This document shows positions 35,744 to 46,372 of a stretch of 64,000 bases of DNA, one piece after another. Below the pieces are notes generated by a model. That model was not told the origin of the DNA and searched no databases. It saw only the letters and a list, made by a program, of their open reading frames with translations. The DNA comes from Sebastes aleutianus (taxonomy: Eukaryota; Chordata; Actinopteri; Perciformes; Sebastidae). The stretch's first letter is position 1. Each line of letters begins with the position of its first letter. A program made the position numbers and the translations under genes. Where the stretch lies: assembly GCA_916700875.1 (NCBI GenBank), contig CAKAKS010000032.1, forward strand, positions 4,175,001 to 4,239,000, given 5' to 3'.

Positions 35744-36124
35744 CTTTGCTTTGACAATGAAGAATTTCTTGTCCTTCACCTCCCAAACGGCAGCATTATT
35801 GACCCATCCAGATCGAAAATACATATAACTGTCGGTACTTTTGTAGGCTTTCATCCTGGCGGCCGTGTAAGGTGAGGGAGTCTCCACAAGATAAATGTAA
35901 ACATCGCCAAAGTGGAGTTCTGGCAGCGACTTCGCTGTTTTTAGTGAAATAAATACTGCGGCGGGTGCTGTATATAGATCACAAGTCCCCAAAACCTGTA
36001 GTTTGTGCTCGTATCTTCGTTTTTCTGATGTTGATAGATGATCTAAATATTCGTGGCTTTGAACAGATGGAAAATTGACAGGCTTGTGCTTCCCTGCTAC
36101 GGAGAATTCACTGTGAGCCGCCAT
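35744..36124 (-). CDS. SWIM/YqaJ gene exon 1 (start codon)
   Basis: The ATG at 36124 (MAAHSEFSVAGKHKPVNFP) lies in CCAAGATGGCGGC, a strong Kozak context that also reads as a YY1-type motif. An in-frame upstream ATG at 36166 has weaker context. The exon is 127 codons ending ...KFFIVKAK with donor GTGAGT, phase 0. The N-terminal domain is rich in aromatic strands (FGDVYIYLVETPSPYTAARM) and is not a family I can name. Confidence 0.8.
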
Positions 36125-36175
36125 CTTGGTCCATTGTTTTGCCCTCCAGATAGCGGCGCGTGTCACGTGACTGAA
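36112..36175 (-). promoter_or_regulatory. YY1-like start-codon motif and E-box of the SWIM/YqaJ gene
   Basis: CCAAGATGGCGGC (- strand) overlaps the ATG at 36124, the classic YY1-type arrangement. GTCACGTGAC, the same palindromic E-box as in the EnSpm end, lies at about 36162-36171. No TATA box is seen. Confidence 0.4.
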
Positions 36176-37018
36176 AACTATGAATAGGCATCTTTCTGTG
36201 TGGAATAACAGTGGTCCAGTGTGGCACCGCCTCGTGTTGCATTTGAATGTTGGTAAAACTTTGGAAGTACGCTCTTCAGATTCGCCCTATTTAAGTCTCC
36301 GGTTACTATGACAGCAGCACTTTGGATGTTTTGATTCTAGTGCTGAGATGGTTTTGTGTAGCACCTTCATAGCTGACGTGATGTTGGCGCATGGGGGGAC
36401 ATACACAGTAGTCAAGGCAACAGCGCAGAATTCTCTGGGGAGGTAATGAGGGCGGCACATCAAAATCATGAACTCTAGGTCTCACATAGTCGCCTTGATA
36501 GTAGCATTACTACCGTTGCACCAGGAATAGTTGATCATCACACACAGACCACCTCCTTTAGATTTCCCACTGTCCAAAGTCCTATCATGTCGGAAAGGTG
36601 AAAAGCCTGTTAATCCGATGGCTGCATCAGGAGTGTTTTCATTCAACCAGCTCTCTGTGAAACAAAGAACCTTACAGTCTCGTGTTTCCCGTTGAAACTC
36701 AATCCTGGCCTGCATATCATCCAGTTTGTTGTTCAAGGACTGTGCATTGCACAAAAATATGCTTGGCATTGCAATACGATGAGGTCTTGTTTTGTTCCTC
36801 ACCTGGATGCCGGCTCTCTTACCGCGTCTCGCCCGGTGTCGGCGTTTTGTAGGCAACGGGACAAATGCAGGCAGACTGCATTGGGTAGGCAAACTGTTCC
36901 TTCCAATGTCCAGTAAAGTTTGTCTATCATAAGTGATGACAGTAGGTTTAATAAACATACTGCTATGAAGAAAACAATCGAAAGACAATCTAAAGACTAA
37001 GACATTGAGCGCTACCAT
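36176..37018 (-). pseudogene. CR1/L2/Rex-like LINE, endonuclease-domain fragment
   Basis: Encodes an APE-type endonuclease: FLCNAQSLNNKLDDMQARIE, LCFTESWLNENTPDAAIGL, DSGKSKGGGLCVMINYSWC, then DLEFMILMCRPHYLPREFCA, then in another frame AVIVTGDLNRANLKSVLPKF and GGATLDHCYSTQKDAYS. The N of NAQSL, E of FTESWL and GDLN are the expected active-site positions. A TGA at 36482-36484 and a frameshift near 36310 break it. No reverse transcriptase follows; the copy stops about 50 bp before the SWIM/YqaJ first exon. Confidence 0.75.
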
Positions 37019-37583
37019 GGCTCTTTAATGGCATGGCATTTTAATCCAGTCGATGAAGAGATTGTAGTACATGTACGTACAGTATATGCTGAGTGTGCAC
37101 ATTTATCTATAAAAAAAGTCAGAGCGGGGAAAAGTGTCAATTATATAATAAAGTTTTATTCAGTGTTGTCCATTAATTCATCTTTTACCAGACTTACATT
37201 TCCTTAATGATAAAGTGGTGGAATCTGACTGTGTATTAGACTGTAGCCTACATTAACATCTACAATATATTTTTTCAGCTCTGATGGGGACAAAACACAG
37301 GAGCAGCAACTGAAGATGAAAAATATAGTTGAAGATTTAAAAATATATATTTAAACATAGAGGCATAATTGTAAACTCACAGTCTGATCCAGTAATAATG
37401 TGTTTGGTGATTTAAAGGTTAAATATAGGCTATTTGGAGCTTGGCTCAACAGCATTCAGTGGCTTTATTTCAGTTACTTCAACAAATTTAGTCAATTTAA
37501 ACAGTCAGTGAAATGCTGTAAAAACATGTTCAGACTATACGCAACCTATTTAAAACTCACTTTCTAACTCCATTCTGCAGCTG
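37019..37583. other. AT-rich intergenic DNA, nothing recognised
   Basis: Only short open frames. No repeat family or gene could be named. Confidence 0.6.
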
Positions 37584-37690
37584 CAAACATACATATATTC
37601 TTCTCACACATACATATATTCTTCTCACACATACATATATTCTTCTCACACACATACATATATTCTTTTCACACATACATATATTCTTGT
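37584..37690. repeat. ~21-bp minisatellite ACATACATATATTCTTCTCAC
   Basis: About five copies of CATACATATATTCTTCTCAC, followed directly by a divergent inverted version (GTATATGTATGTGAAAGGAG, about 37700-37725). Related GTGAAAGGAGAATATATACATG-type repeats occur at 45420-45470. Confidence 0.85.
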
Positions 37691-37740
37691 GCGAGTGAAA
37701 GTATATGTATGTGAAAGGAGAATGTATGTGTGTGTGAGTG

Positions 37741-38147
37741 TGTAGGGATTCTACTGTAGCAGGTTTTGGTTATTAGCAAATTAATTAATAAATAATAATA
37801 GAATTATTAATATTAATAAAGATTATCAATAAACATTAATAATAAACGGGGCACCACCCTGGAATCAGGGACCAATGACCAAAACGTTAATGTAGTCTCA
37901 TTATATATGCTAAACTATCAATTTGGAACGTTGATTAATAATTAAATTAATAACTATAACCAAAATAGATAGTAAAGGTTGAAGGATATCGGAGTTCTTG
38001 ACATAGCAGAGGTTGGCATTATTCACTCTTGTGCAACATTAAAAGAGACCAGCATGTATATTCCACAAACATTTATTTACAAGATAATAAAGGTTCAAAA
38101 CACAATATTAATCTAACTAAATAACTAAACTAAACAAACCAAACACA

Positions 38148-38201
<54 letters not shown>

Positions 38202-38498
38202 AGATGGCTTCTTGTGGGGGTTAAGATTATCTGGAGCTGCATGTTTATGTTTAACTAATTCACAGTTTCTGTATGTGATCTTAATGTGTGTTAGATATGC
38301 AGTGGGTTAGAAAAGATGGTTAGTTTGCATGCAAGACCTTGTCTATGTGAAGCATAAACTAAACACATCTGATATGGCGAAGCCACCTACCCAAATATCA
38401 AATACAAATAAATCGCCACAGTCAAACTCAATGAATAACATTAAACCAAATCAATACAAGTACATCCTAGAAATCAAAGTTGAACAGTCTTGCTCAGG
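37741..38498 (-). repeat. LTR copy 1 (3' LTR, partial)
   Basis: Matches 39917-40848 but lacks about 166 bp (40401-40566 of the other copy) and stops where the gag-like ORF begins. It carries a (GT)n(GA)n run at about 38149-38199. Confidence 0.7.
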
Positions 38499-39038
38499 AG
38501 GTTGAGGAGCTGACTTCATTCCCAAGGACTTTGAGTCGGTTGGAAATCTTTCACTTCTGAGTAGAGAGGGAGTTAACCTCTCATCAAGTGAGGAGAGTGA
38601 ATCTGAGTAGCCAGAATCACAGTGACTGACAGACTGTGGTGGGGAAAGATGTTCTAATCTAAGCCCTAACAATTTCTCTTTGTGTTGACAAAGATCTAAC
38701 TCTGCTGAATGCAGGTCTTCTAAGTAACGCATGGCTTTCTTATTAGCTGTCTGAACTTCATGGAGGAGATCAGCACTTTGCATTCTTAGGCTATCTACCT
38801 CTTTTTCCAGGGCTGCTTTATTCTGAATGGCAAGACTGGTCTGCCTGTGAAAATTCAGAAGTAAGCATTTTAACAATGAATCTTTGGATGCAGTCTGCGC
38901 ATCACATCTGTCTGTGAGGAGCGATTCCATTTCTTTCCTGCACTCACTGAAACTCAACCTGCTGATGAGTTCAGGGCAGCCATGGTTTAGGCTCTGTGCT
39001 AGGGAAGAAATAAAAAGCTCTACACAGGGGTTGTCCAT
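38451..39038 (-). CDS. Gag-like coiled-coil ORF of the LTR element, 195 aa
   Basis: MDNPCVELFISSLAQSLNHG ... KAALEKEVDSLRMQSADLLHEVQTANKKAMRYLEDLHSAELDL forms a predicted coiled coil (about residues 75-130), followed by a Ser-rich tail. The last 16 residues run into the LTR. I infer Gag or a Gag-like accessory protein from position next to the putative primer-binding site. No zinc knuckle is seen. Confidence 0.45.
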   Translation of the reverse strand: MDNPCVELFISSLAQSLNHGCPELISRLSFSECRKEMESLLTDRCDAQTASKDSLLKCLLLNFHRQTSLAIQNKAALEKEVDSLRMQSADLLHEVQTANKKAMRYLEDLHSAELDLCQHKEKLLGLRLEHLSPPQSVSHCDSGYSDSLSSLDERLTPSLLRSERFPTDSKSLGMKSAPQPPEQDCSTLISRMYLY

Positions 39039-39916
39039 TGTTAAACCTGGAATGGAGGGTGAAACTAAACAGGATGTCTAGTAGAAAAACAAAACAATGT
39101 TGTTGGCTATGGTGTTGTGTTGGCAGACACCTTGTGGTGTAGCTTGGGAGGTACACTAGCCTAACAGCAATGCACCTACACTATGGGTGGTAGCTCCCTG
39201 TGGAGGAGGGGACCAACTAGTGACTCTAGTGGGCATCGACAAAAGGCCAGTAAAGTAAACAAAGGTTTACAAAAGAAGTTTGCTTACACACAACATGCAC
39301 TAACTGAAATGCAGGGCAGTTACAGTTGTGATCTTGTTTCTTAAAAGTGACTTAAGCTGGAACATGTGGAAGTAACAGCTGGGTTGCAAACTTATATCAC
39401 AGGGCTGGTAGCACACTGTGGCTCTTATCTTAACTCAGGCTGTGGAATACTTGGCAGTTACACAGCCAGGTACAAGCTCTCTATGTTACACAGGGCCGGT
39501 GGCACGCTGTGTCATTAAAGGAAAACTTAGATTAACAGCAAAATATGACGACTAGACCAGATTGCATTGAATACTTGGTATTCAAATGCTGAACCAAAAT
39601 CTTTCAAGTTCTACAGCGTAGGTCAACTTGAATTAGCAGCAAAAGCAAATTATTAAAATTAACACCATAAAGGCTTAAAGTGTTAATACTCAAAATCTCT
39701 CAAATAAACAATTCTAACCACAATGTACTTGTTTAAAAGTACAACTGGACTTCTACTCCTGTGGAAGACTAGTGGTGTAGAGTGTAAACACTTTTGGCTT
39801 GTTTAGAAGTGGAATATGAAATGTTTGTTTTTGACCAAAAATTATGCTGAAAATCAATATTGTACAATTATGAACATTTGCCACAATAATACTATGCCTC
39901 ACACGGGGCACCATTA

Positions 39917-40322
39917 TGTATGGATTCTACTGTAACAGGTTTTGGTTATTAGCAAATTAATTAATAAATAATAATAGAATTATTAATATTAATAAAGATT
40001 ATCAATAAACATTAATAATAAACGGGGCACCACCCTGGAATCAGGGACCAATGACCAAAACGTTAATATAGTCTCATTATATATGCTAAACTATCAATTT
40101 GGAACGTTGATTAATAATTAAATTAACAACTATAACCAAAATAGATAGTAAAGGTTGAAGGATATCGGAGTTCTTGACATAGCAGAGGCTGGCATTATTC
40201 ACTCTTGTGCAACATTAAAGAGACCAGCATGTATATTCCACAAACATTTATTTACAAGATAATAAAGGTTCAAAACACAATATTAATCTAACTAAATAAC
40301 TAAACTAAACAAACCAAACACA

Positions 40323-40386
<64 letters not shown>

Positions 40387-41076
40387 AGATGGCTTCTTGT
40401 CTCAAGATGTCTGAGTGGCCTACAGACAAAATGGCGAGCACTGTAAAACTACAAAGATGGCGGAATCAAAGATGGCGGAATCAAAGATGGCCGTCAGTAT
40501 GTCATCACATGACCTCTTTGTTCTTCGGAACACATGTGCTCAGGAAGGACAGAGAGGGGGGTGATGTGGGGGTTAAGATTATCTGAAGCTGTATGTTTAT
40601 GTTTAACTAATTCACAGTTTCTGTATGTGATCTTAATGTGTGTTAGATATGCAGTGGGTTAGAGAAGATGGTTAGTTTGCATGCAAGACCTTGTCTATGT
40701 GAAGCATAAACTAAACACATCAGATATGGCGAAGCCACCTACCCAAATATCAAATACAAATAAATCACCACAGTCAAACTCAATGAATAACATTAAACCA
40801 AATCAATACAAGTACATCCTAGAAATCAAAGTTGAACAGTCTTGCTCAGCCATGTGCGATTGCTAACTAAGGTAAGCCCAGTACGTTACCGATCCATGGA
40901 AGAAAAGGGTTTGTGATTCCATGGGTTAAAGTTGTGGTTCCAAGTCAAAGAGGTCGTCTTTGGTTAGCTTGGTGCTAACTTCTTTGCGGTTGCTGCTTGA
41001 AGTTAGCTGGTGAAAAGGACAGGCTCTCGCGTCATCTGCCTTTTGGTTCCTTGTGTCTTATGACTGTTTCCTAACA
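39917..41076 (-). repeat. LTR copy 2 (5' LTR)
   Basis: TG...CA boundaries (TGTATGGATTC at 39917, ...CCTAACA at 41076). Contains repeated GATGGCGGAATCAAA units at about 40456-40490 and a (GA)n run at about 40337-40386. The outer boundary is inferred from the CA end only. Confidence 0.5.
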
Positions 41077-41762
41077 GGACATAGAATCATAGAGCAGAGC
41101 TGCTTCCGGTCTGGAGCGCAGCAGCTCACCCCTCGCAGGTCAGGAGAGATGAGGAGATGAGCAGAAAAAGGGGGAACAAAAACATTCCTCTGGTTTTGTT
41201 CTGGGTGAATTTCACACCTCTGTGTGAAATGTTACAGTAGCCAATGACGAGTGAGCTGAGTACACAGCCAATGAGAGCATACCTCAAGGATCCTGAGAGA
41301 CAGCTCACTGTCTCTGCCACCAGAAATGGTCTCCTCTGAACGACTCTCTGCTGAGGTTAACACATTTACCTGGAAATGATAAAAACACTCTGACGGCATT
41401 AATCTGATAGGAACTCTCAGCCTGCCCTGGTTGTCATGGTAACAGAAACCACAGTCCTTGAATCTGTGATCTGTCAGCAGCTTTTTATCAAAATATCAGT
41501 TTCACAGAAATGCAATTCAGAGGAGTATAAATATCATCTTTAAAACTAAAGAGAACTAAATCATGAGTAAAGCTGCAGCTCTTCCACTACGCAGAGATCC
41601 AGTGAGGACAGCATACACAGAGCAGACAGATGGTCTACCTGGACGTCATTGATCACCTGTTGGTGCTGCTGCATTTATTACATATCATTGATATAATTAG
41701 ACGTATGGAAAGCCGTTTGAGCATTTATTCCATATCCTTGATATCAGACGTCAGTGTCCTCC
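41077..41762. other. Intergenic DNA, no gene recognised
   Basis: GCTGAGGTTAACACATTTAC (from about 41352) recurs inverted at about 63775-63800, next to the SRCR gene. No intact exon is visible. Confidence 0.5.
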
Positions 41763-42500
41763 ACTAGTTCGGTCTTTGTCAGCACTAGTTGGACATTTCA
41801 TCGCACTAGTTGAACAAAAACTCTTACTAGTCATTGTTTTTCAGCAACTAGTGGCACTTTTATCCAACTAGTTCCAACAGAAGCCTTACTAGTGAGACTG
41901 TGCACCACACTAGTAGGACCAAAGTCCAGACTAGTCAGCTTTTTAACGCACTAGTGGACCCCTGGACCAAACTAGTAACACTGACAGTCAACTAGTTAAC
42001 TAGTAAGCTGCAACTGTCATACATGTTAGCTAGTGAAATTTTACAACATCACTAGTTTACTAGTAAGGTAAAAAAAAAAAAGACCCTCACTAGTGCAACT
42101 AGTGGACATTTTTTCCCTTACTAGTTAACTGGTAAACATTTTGAACCTCACTAGTTAACTAGTAAGGTCAAAAAGGCTTTAACTAGTTAACTAGTGGACA
42201 TTTTGGCCCTCACTAGTTATCATTTAAGGTGCAACATGCAGCCACTAGTTAACTAGTTGCAATCCCTCAGACCAACATGTTAACTAGTGCACAACATGCA
42301 AATGAAGCAGGTGGGGTAATGACAAAATCCTTGATTGGTTTGTATTTTTTATTTTGAGCTGGAATGCCAATAGAAAGCCTCGGAGTATGCTTCTTCCCCA
42401 CCTCCTCATTAGCATTTAGTGCAACTAGTGTGACTAGTGCACATGCTGGCCCTTACTAGTTAACTAGTAAGGTAAAAAAGACCTTCAGTAGTGCAACTAG
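41763..42500. repeat. Dense ACTAGT palindrome array
   Basis: I count about 31 ACTAGT hexamers in 740 bp, often paired as ACTAGTTAACTAGT and separated by non-repetitive 12-40-bp spacers. Random expectation is below one. The motif is its own complement, and so is the dimer. The spacers do not align as a simple tandem unit. Confidence 0.9.
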
Positions 42501-44019
42501 TGGACAAAAGGCGCTGCTTCCCCTCGTGCGTTATTAAATTTTGTTTTTCAGTGACAGGCTGTCCCAACCTTTTGAATCAACAGCCACCACTGGTGAGAGT
42601 AAAGAATACATGTGTGTATGTGTAAATATGTGTTTGTGAGAGTGAAAATATATGTATATGTTGAAAAGTAATGTATGTATGTAATGGACTTGCACCTTTT
42701 TTGAAGCAATTACTACCACCCAGTGTTATGTTTTGGTAGTGCAGTTTTCGCACAGTATATAATGAGCACATGTGACAGGAAATAGTATTCTTCTTCTCTT
42801 CCTGTTTTGCAACAAGATGGCACTGTTTTGCCAGAGTGAGCATACAATTCTATCCATATCCATCCTGCATTTTCTGGCCCTCTGAGTGGCAATGCCAGTG
42901 TAGGGACCTCACGAGACAAAGAGCCTTGGCCTACATGGGAAACCAGAAGCCTGATCACAGCAGGGGACCCAACGGCCAGCTCTGAAAATCTCTCACCTAC
43001 ATGCGAGATTTCATGTTGAATCCAAAACAAGGACTCCCATTGGATGAGGCTAACAGGAAATGTGGGGTCTTTCCGGTGAAACGCGCACTATCTCACAGGA
43101 GATAAAAGCACGCTCACCTGAATCTCATTCCCTTTCCACTGCAACTTCACGTTGCTACAGGAGGTACCCAACGCTGCGGCGTTCACCTTAAGACTCGAGC
43201 CACAATTTCCTGACCTCGCTGGACGAGTTTAAGAAATTGTTGTGTCCATCAGACTTTGATCCACATCCCTGCAGAAGGAAGAATACAGCCCGGCTTCACC
43301 AAGGAAGCCGAGGACAACCGTTCTTCATCAAAGGAAACGAGCGCACCGCCTTTTCCTTCATTTCTGGCTGCTTCCCCCTCCGCTGCCACACGGAGGTCCA
43401 GCCTGCCGTTCATCAGCTGACGAGCATCATAACGGCCCGTTATTGTCCGAGCCTGCGACACCGCCGGACCAATTAACGACGATATACTCCACTATCGCTC
43501 CGAAGAAGCGATTCAAGTAAGAGGCTTGTATCTGGGCAGAGACTAGTGAAATTGTATATTCCAATGAGTTAATAACTATTGTTGATTTATACTGAACGTA
43601 CGGACCGCCGAGTCCGTCTGTTTGCTTTGTTTATTTTACTTGCTTTGCTCTGCTTTGCTTGTTTATTTTGCTTTGTTTACTATTGCTGACTGTCTGATTA
43701 CTGTGTGCTCCTTGTGTTAGCTCCTGCCAAACGTGAAGATCTGTAGCTGTAGTTTATTATTAAAAGACCAGTGCACGGCTGACAAACGTGAGTTTGCCTG
43801 CCGAGCATCTGAGTAATAATAACCCAGCTATTACATCTCTCGCGCGGCAGTTAGGATTCCTGCTGCTGCGGTGTTTACTGTTTTGACTGTGATACTGTTT
43901 TGAGGCGCTCCCCGCCTTTCTTTCCCTCCACTTCTACCACATACAAACAAACACTTTGCCGACACGTGGGACTTAAACCTCCCGTTCGTACGCAGTCGGT
44001 AATTTCCGTGGCGCTTCCG

Positions 44020-44500
44020 CCACCAGAGCACCTCCTCCCTCGTGACGTAACCACTTACGTGGTGACGCCGCCTCGGGGTTTCCCTTGCTCCTCCCACACA
44101 CGCACACCCATAGACACGCCTCCTCACGTAGGCTCATACACATTCCCACCTTACTGATCACGCGGGAGTCACACCCCGTTTGTGCGTGATCTGTAACGTT
44201 CGAGCAACTCCTCCCTCACGTGACGTAACCACTTACGTGGTGACGTCCACCGCGGGCGTCCTTTGCTCCTCCCACACCACACACACACATAGACACGCCT
44301 CCTCACATAGGCTCACCCCATTACCTTACAGGACACGCGGGAGTCACACCCCGTTTGTGCGTGATCTGTAACGTTCGAGCAACCCCTCCCTCACGTGACG
44401 TAGCCACTTACGTGGTGACGCCACCTCGAGCGTCCTTTGCTCCTCCTCCACACACACACTCCCATTTCACGTCTCCTCTCATACTCACACACACTCACTC
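44020..44500. repeat. 175-bp tandem repeat, ~2.7 copies, CRE/E-box rich
   Basis: The unit includes TGACGTAACCACTTACGTGG and CACGCGGGAGTCACACCCCG, then GATCTGTAACGTTCGAGCAA. Anchors at 44197 and 44372 give the 175-bp period. Copies 2 and 3 contain CACGTGACGT, a joined E-box and CRE. Confidence 0.85.
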
Positions 44501-44501
44501 A

Positions 44502-44536
<35 letters not shown>
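44483..44536. repeat. (CA)n microsatellite
   Basis: CACTCACACACATACACAC run, then pure CA, inside the putative solo LTR. Confidence 0.95.
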
Positions 44537-44538
<2 letters not shown>

Positions 44539-45035
44539 TTTCTCTCGCTTTGTGTTTTGTTTAATTCTAGTTTAGTGCTTAGAGCTGCATTGTAGAACAT
44601 CCATTTGTTTATTAAAAGTGTTGTTAATTAGTAATTACTGCTGTAATAACCATTGATTTAGATTAATGTTGTTAGAGTGTTTATTGTTGATTGAGATCAC
44701 TATATTTAAATAAATGGTCTTACTTTAAATAGCAGGTGTCTGTGTTTATTGTGCATTCATATTGTAATAACGGCTGGTTATGAGAGTTAGTGCTCGGATT
44801 CACCCTTCACCGTTCATCTCCTAAGTGTAAAGTAGTGCTTAAATACTGGGATTTGGAGTGAACAATCCCCTTATGAGACTGGATTAACGTTTTGGTTATT
44901 GGTCCCTGATTCCAGGGTGGTGCCCCGTTCATTATTAATGTTGATTAATAATTCTTATTAATAATAATAATTCTATGAATATTATTTATTAAATTAGCTA
45001 ATAACCAAACCTGTTCCATTTGTAAATCCCTTACA

Positions 45036-45600
45036 CCAGTGAGTATGATTTAATTTATGGCTTGAAGTATATTTTTGAGTGTTTAGTTTGATGGTTTGTT
45101 ACAATTAGAAAGACTTTGGCAACATGTGCTACATGTAATTAATTGAAAATGGACACATGGCAGATGGATGTATGTTTACATTACAGTGTATCACATTGAC
45201 TTTAAGTAACTTGTTTATATTTGCTAGAATGCTCACTTTTGTTAATATTCAATTGTATGTTTTTTGACCGTTTTTCAGTTTCACACTTCGTCATATTAAA
45301 CCTGTCCAAATACAACACACAGGTCTGTTCCTTGGAGGAAGAATATGGGGAAGAGTTTAGCTGACTGCAACGCCTAATATAGGACACAGAGTCGACATTA
45401 GGTCTGAGCAGAACAATGTGAAAAGAGAATATATGCATGTGAAAGGAGAATATATACATGCGAAAGGAGAAATGCTGATCATAAATGGTGTGGGATGATA
45501 TTTTACTGTTTCAGTGTGTTCTCTCCTTGTTAACTGCTGCTTGTTTAGCTGACTGTGTCTCCCTCGGTTCACTGACATCATGTTTCTGTGTTGTTTGACT
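45036..45600. other. AT-rich intergenic DNA
   Basis: No gene recognised. Includes GAGAATATATGCATGTGAAA-type repeats at 45420-45470, related to the minisatellite at 37584. Confidence 0.6.
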
Positions 45601-45604
45601 TGAA

Positions 45605-45734
45605 TGAGTCCTTCAGAAAGCTGCAAGTGCCAAATTAAGTAAATCTCTTATGTACAAAAATAAGTCAAATTCTACTGAAATAAGATTAAGTAAAATTCTT
45701 ATGTAATAAGAAAATTCCTCAATCACAAAATTAA
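45605..45734 (-). repeat. 45-bp AT-rich satellite, block 1a
   Basis: Degenerate copies of AAATTAAGTAAAATTCTTATGAAATAAGAAAATTCCTTAAGTAC-type units (written here as a consensus of about 45 bp). The block is split from 46173-46280 by a MITE inserted at TTAA. Confidence 0.75.
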
Positions 45735-46172
45735 AGGGACTATTTGTAACTTTGTACGCGCATAAATGTAGCGGGTCTTCACACATGCGCGCTCGCATAT
45801 GCGCATTCGCGTGTAGCCGCTGTACCCTCCTCCTCTGCCTGCTCGCCTTCACTCAGACAGCTCAGCTCGCTGAGAGCCCCGCTGCCTCAGCCTGCACTTA
45901 GGCAGGAAAAGCCAACACTAGGATCAGATCTAAATCATGTTCATGGAGAGACCTTCGTCTGGTCAGCTAACATTACTGCCAAGCAGCTGAAATATTATAT
46001 ATATATAGTGATATTGTGGTTTTAGCTGACTTGTGTCGCCTCACTGTTTTGAGTGATGCTCGTTCAGGTATATTGAGAGCGAACAAGCGCGAGCCCGACG
46101 CTGACTTTCGTTGATTTCACGGCCACAGGTGTCGCTGTTAAGAAGCATTTCTGAAAGTTACAAATAGTCCCT
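45735..46172. mobile_element. TTAA-flanked MITE (AGGGACTATTTGTAACTTT ends)
   Basis: Perfect inverted ends AGGGACTATTTGTAACTTT and AAAGTTACAAATAGTCCCT. TTAA is at 45731-45734 and 46173-46176. It is inserted in the 45-bp satellite. Related copies: 16110-16460 (partial) and 51005-51373 (left half). Confidence 0.85.
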
Positions 46173-46280
46173 TTAAGTAAAATTCTTAATAAATAAGTAC
46201 TTAATCATGACTGATTTGCAAAATCCTTTAATAAAACATTATGTAAAATTCTTATGAAATAAACAAAATCCCCAAAATTG
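46173..46280 (-). repeat. 45-bp satellite, block 1b
   Basis: Continuation of block 1a after the MITE. Overlaps the predicted tail exon. Confidence 0.7.
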
Positions 46281-46372
46281 TGTGTTATAAATCCATCTGG
46301 ATGTGAAATGAGCTCCTTGGAGGTGCTACTCTGCTCCCTGAGCTCCTTCCTCTTCAGTCGGCCCTCATTCAG
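46205..46372 (-). CDS. SRCR receptor tail exon (cytoplasmic) running into satellite
   Basis: After acceptor [37 protein letters not shown]..., a basic then Ser-rich tail. The frame stays open to TGA at 46205-46207, but the last about 25 residues ([17 protein letters not shown]) are read from the 45-bp satellite. An unseen donor could end the exon earlier. Confidence 0.55.
   Translation of the reverse strand: MNEGRLKRKELREQSSTSKELISHPDGFITHNFGDFVYFIRILHNVLLKDFANQS

Larger units (their letters stand above)
16583..36124 (-). pseudogene. SWIM / YqaJ-exonuclease / PHD gene, exon 2 split by an EnSpm insertion
   Basis: Exons on the - strand: 36124-35744, 35558-25067 (interrupted at 35297-25396), 24862-24663, 17261-16583. 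Without the transposon the joined frame is 615 aa with no stop or frameshift, and all splice phases agree. Domain order: unassigned N-terminal domain (about 1-130), SWIM zinc finger (about 155-180), linker, YqaJ/lambda-exonuclease-type PD-(D/E)xK nuclease (about 345-520), PHD-like finger (about 525-570). Proteins of this architecture are known to me only as uncharacterised fish proteins; a DNA-processing role is inferred from the domains. The Kolobok-like element fills its last intron. I score it as broken because 9.9 kb sits in a coding exon, but the allele could be polymorphic or spliced. Confidence 0.8.
37741..41076 (-). mobile_element. LTR retroelement, minus orientation, internally deleted
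   Basis: Two direct repeats beginning TGTA[G/T]GGATTCTACTGTA lie at 37741 and 39917. In the - orientation the 39917 copy is the 5' LTR. Just downstream is TAATGGTGCCCCGTGTGAGG, which looks like a tRNA primer-binding site starting TGG. The LTRs share GGGGCACCACCCTGGAATCA, a (GA)n run and further sequence to GAACAGTCTTGCTCAG. Only a gag-like ORF remains between them; no protease, reverse transcriptase or integrase is seen. No target duplication was found. Confidence 0.65.
42724..45035 (+). mobile_element. Putative long solo LTR, 2.3 kb
   Basis: Starts TGTTATGTTTTGG and ends AATCCCTTACA, flanked by CCAG on both sides (42720-42723, 45036-45039). The last about 165 bp are the inverse complement of the LTR start at 37741 (shared GGGTGGTGCCCCGTT). 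Contains AGATAAAAGC at about 43099 as a TATA-like promoter. The long length comes partly from an internal 175-bp repeat array. No open reading frame of retroviral type is seen. Confidence 0.5.

Noticed and set aside
37741..41076. Interpretation of the two long direct repeats as a segmental duplication rather than LTRs
   Set aside because: A TGG-type primer-binding-like sequence adjoins one copy and a gag-like ORF lies between, so an LTR element fits better; lack of a target duplication keeps confidence moderate.
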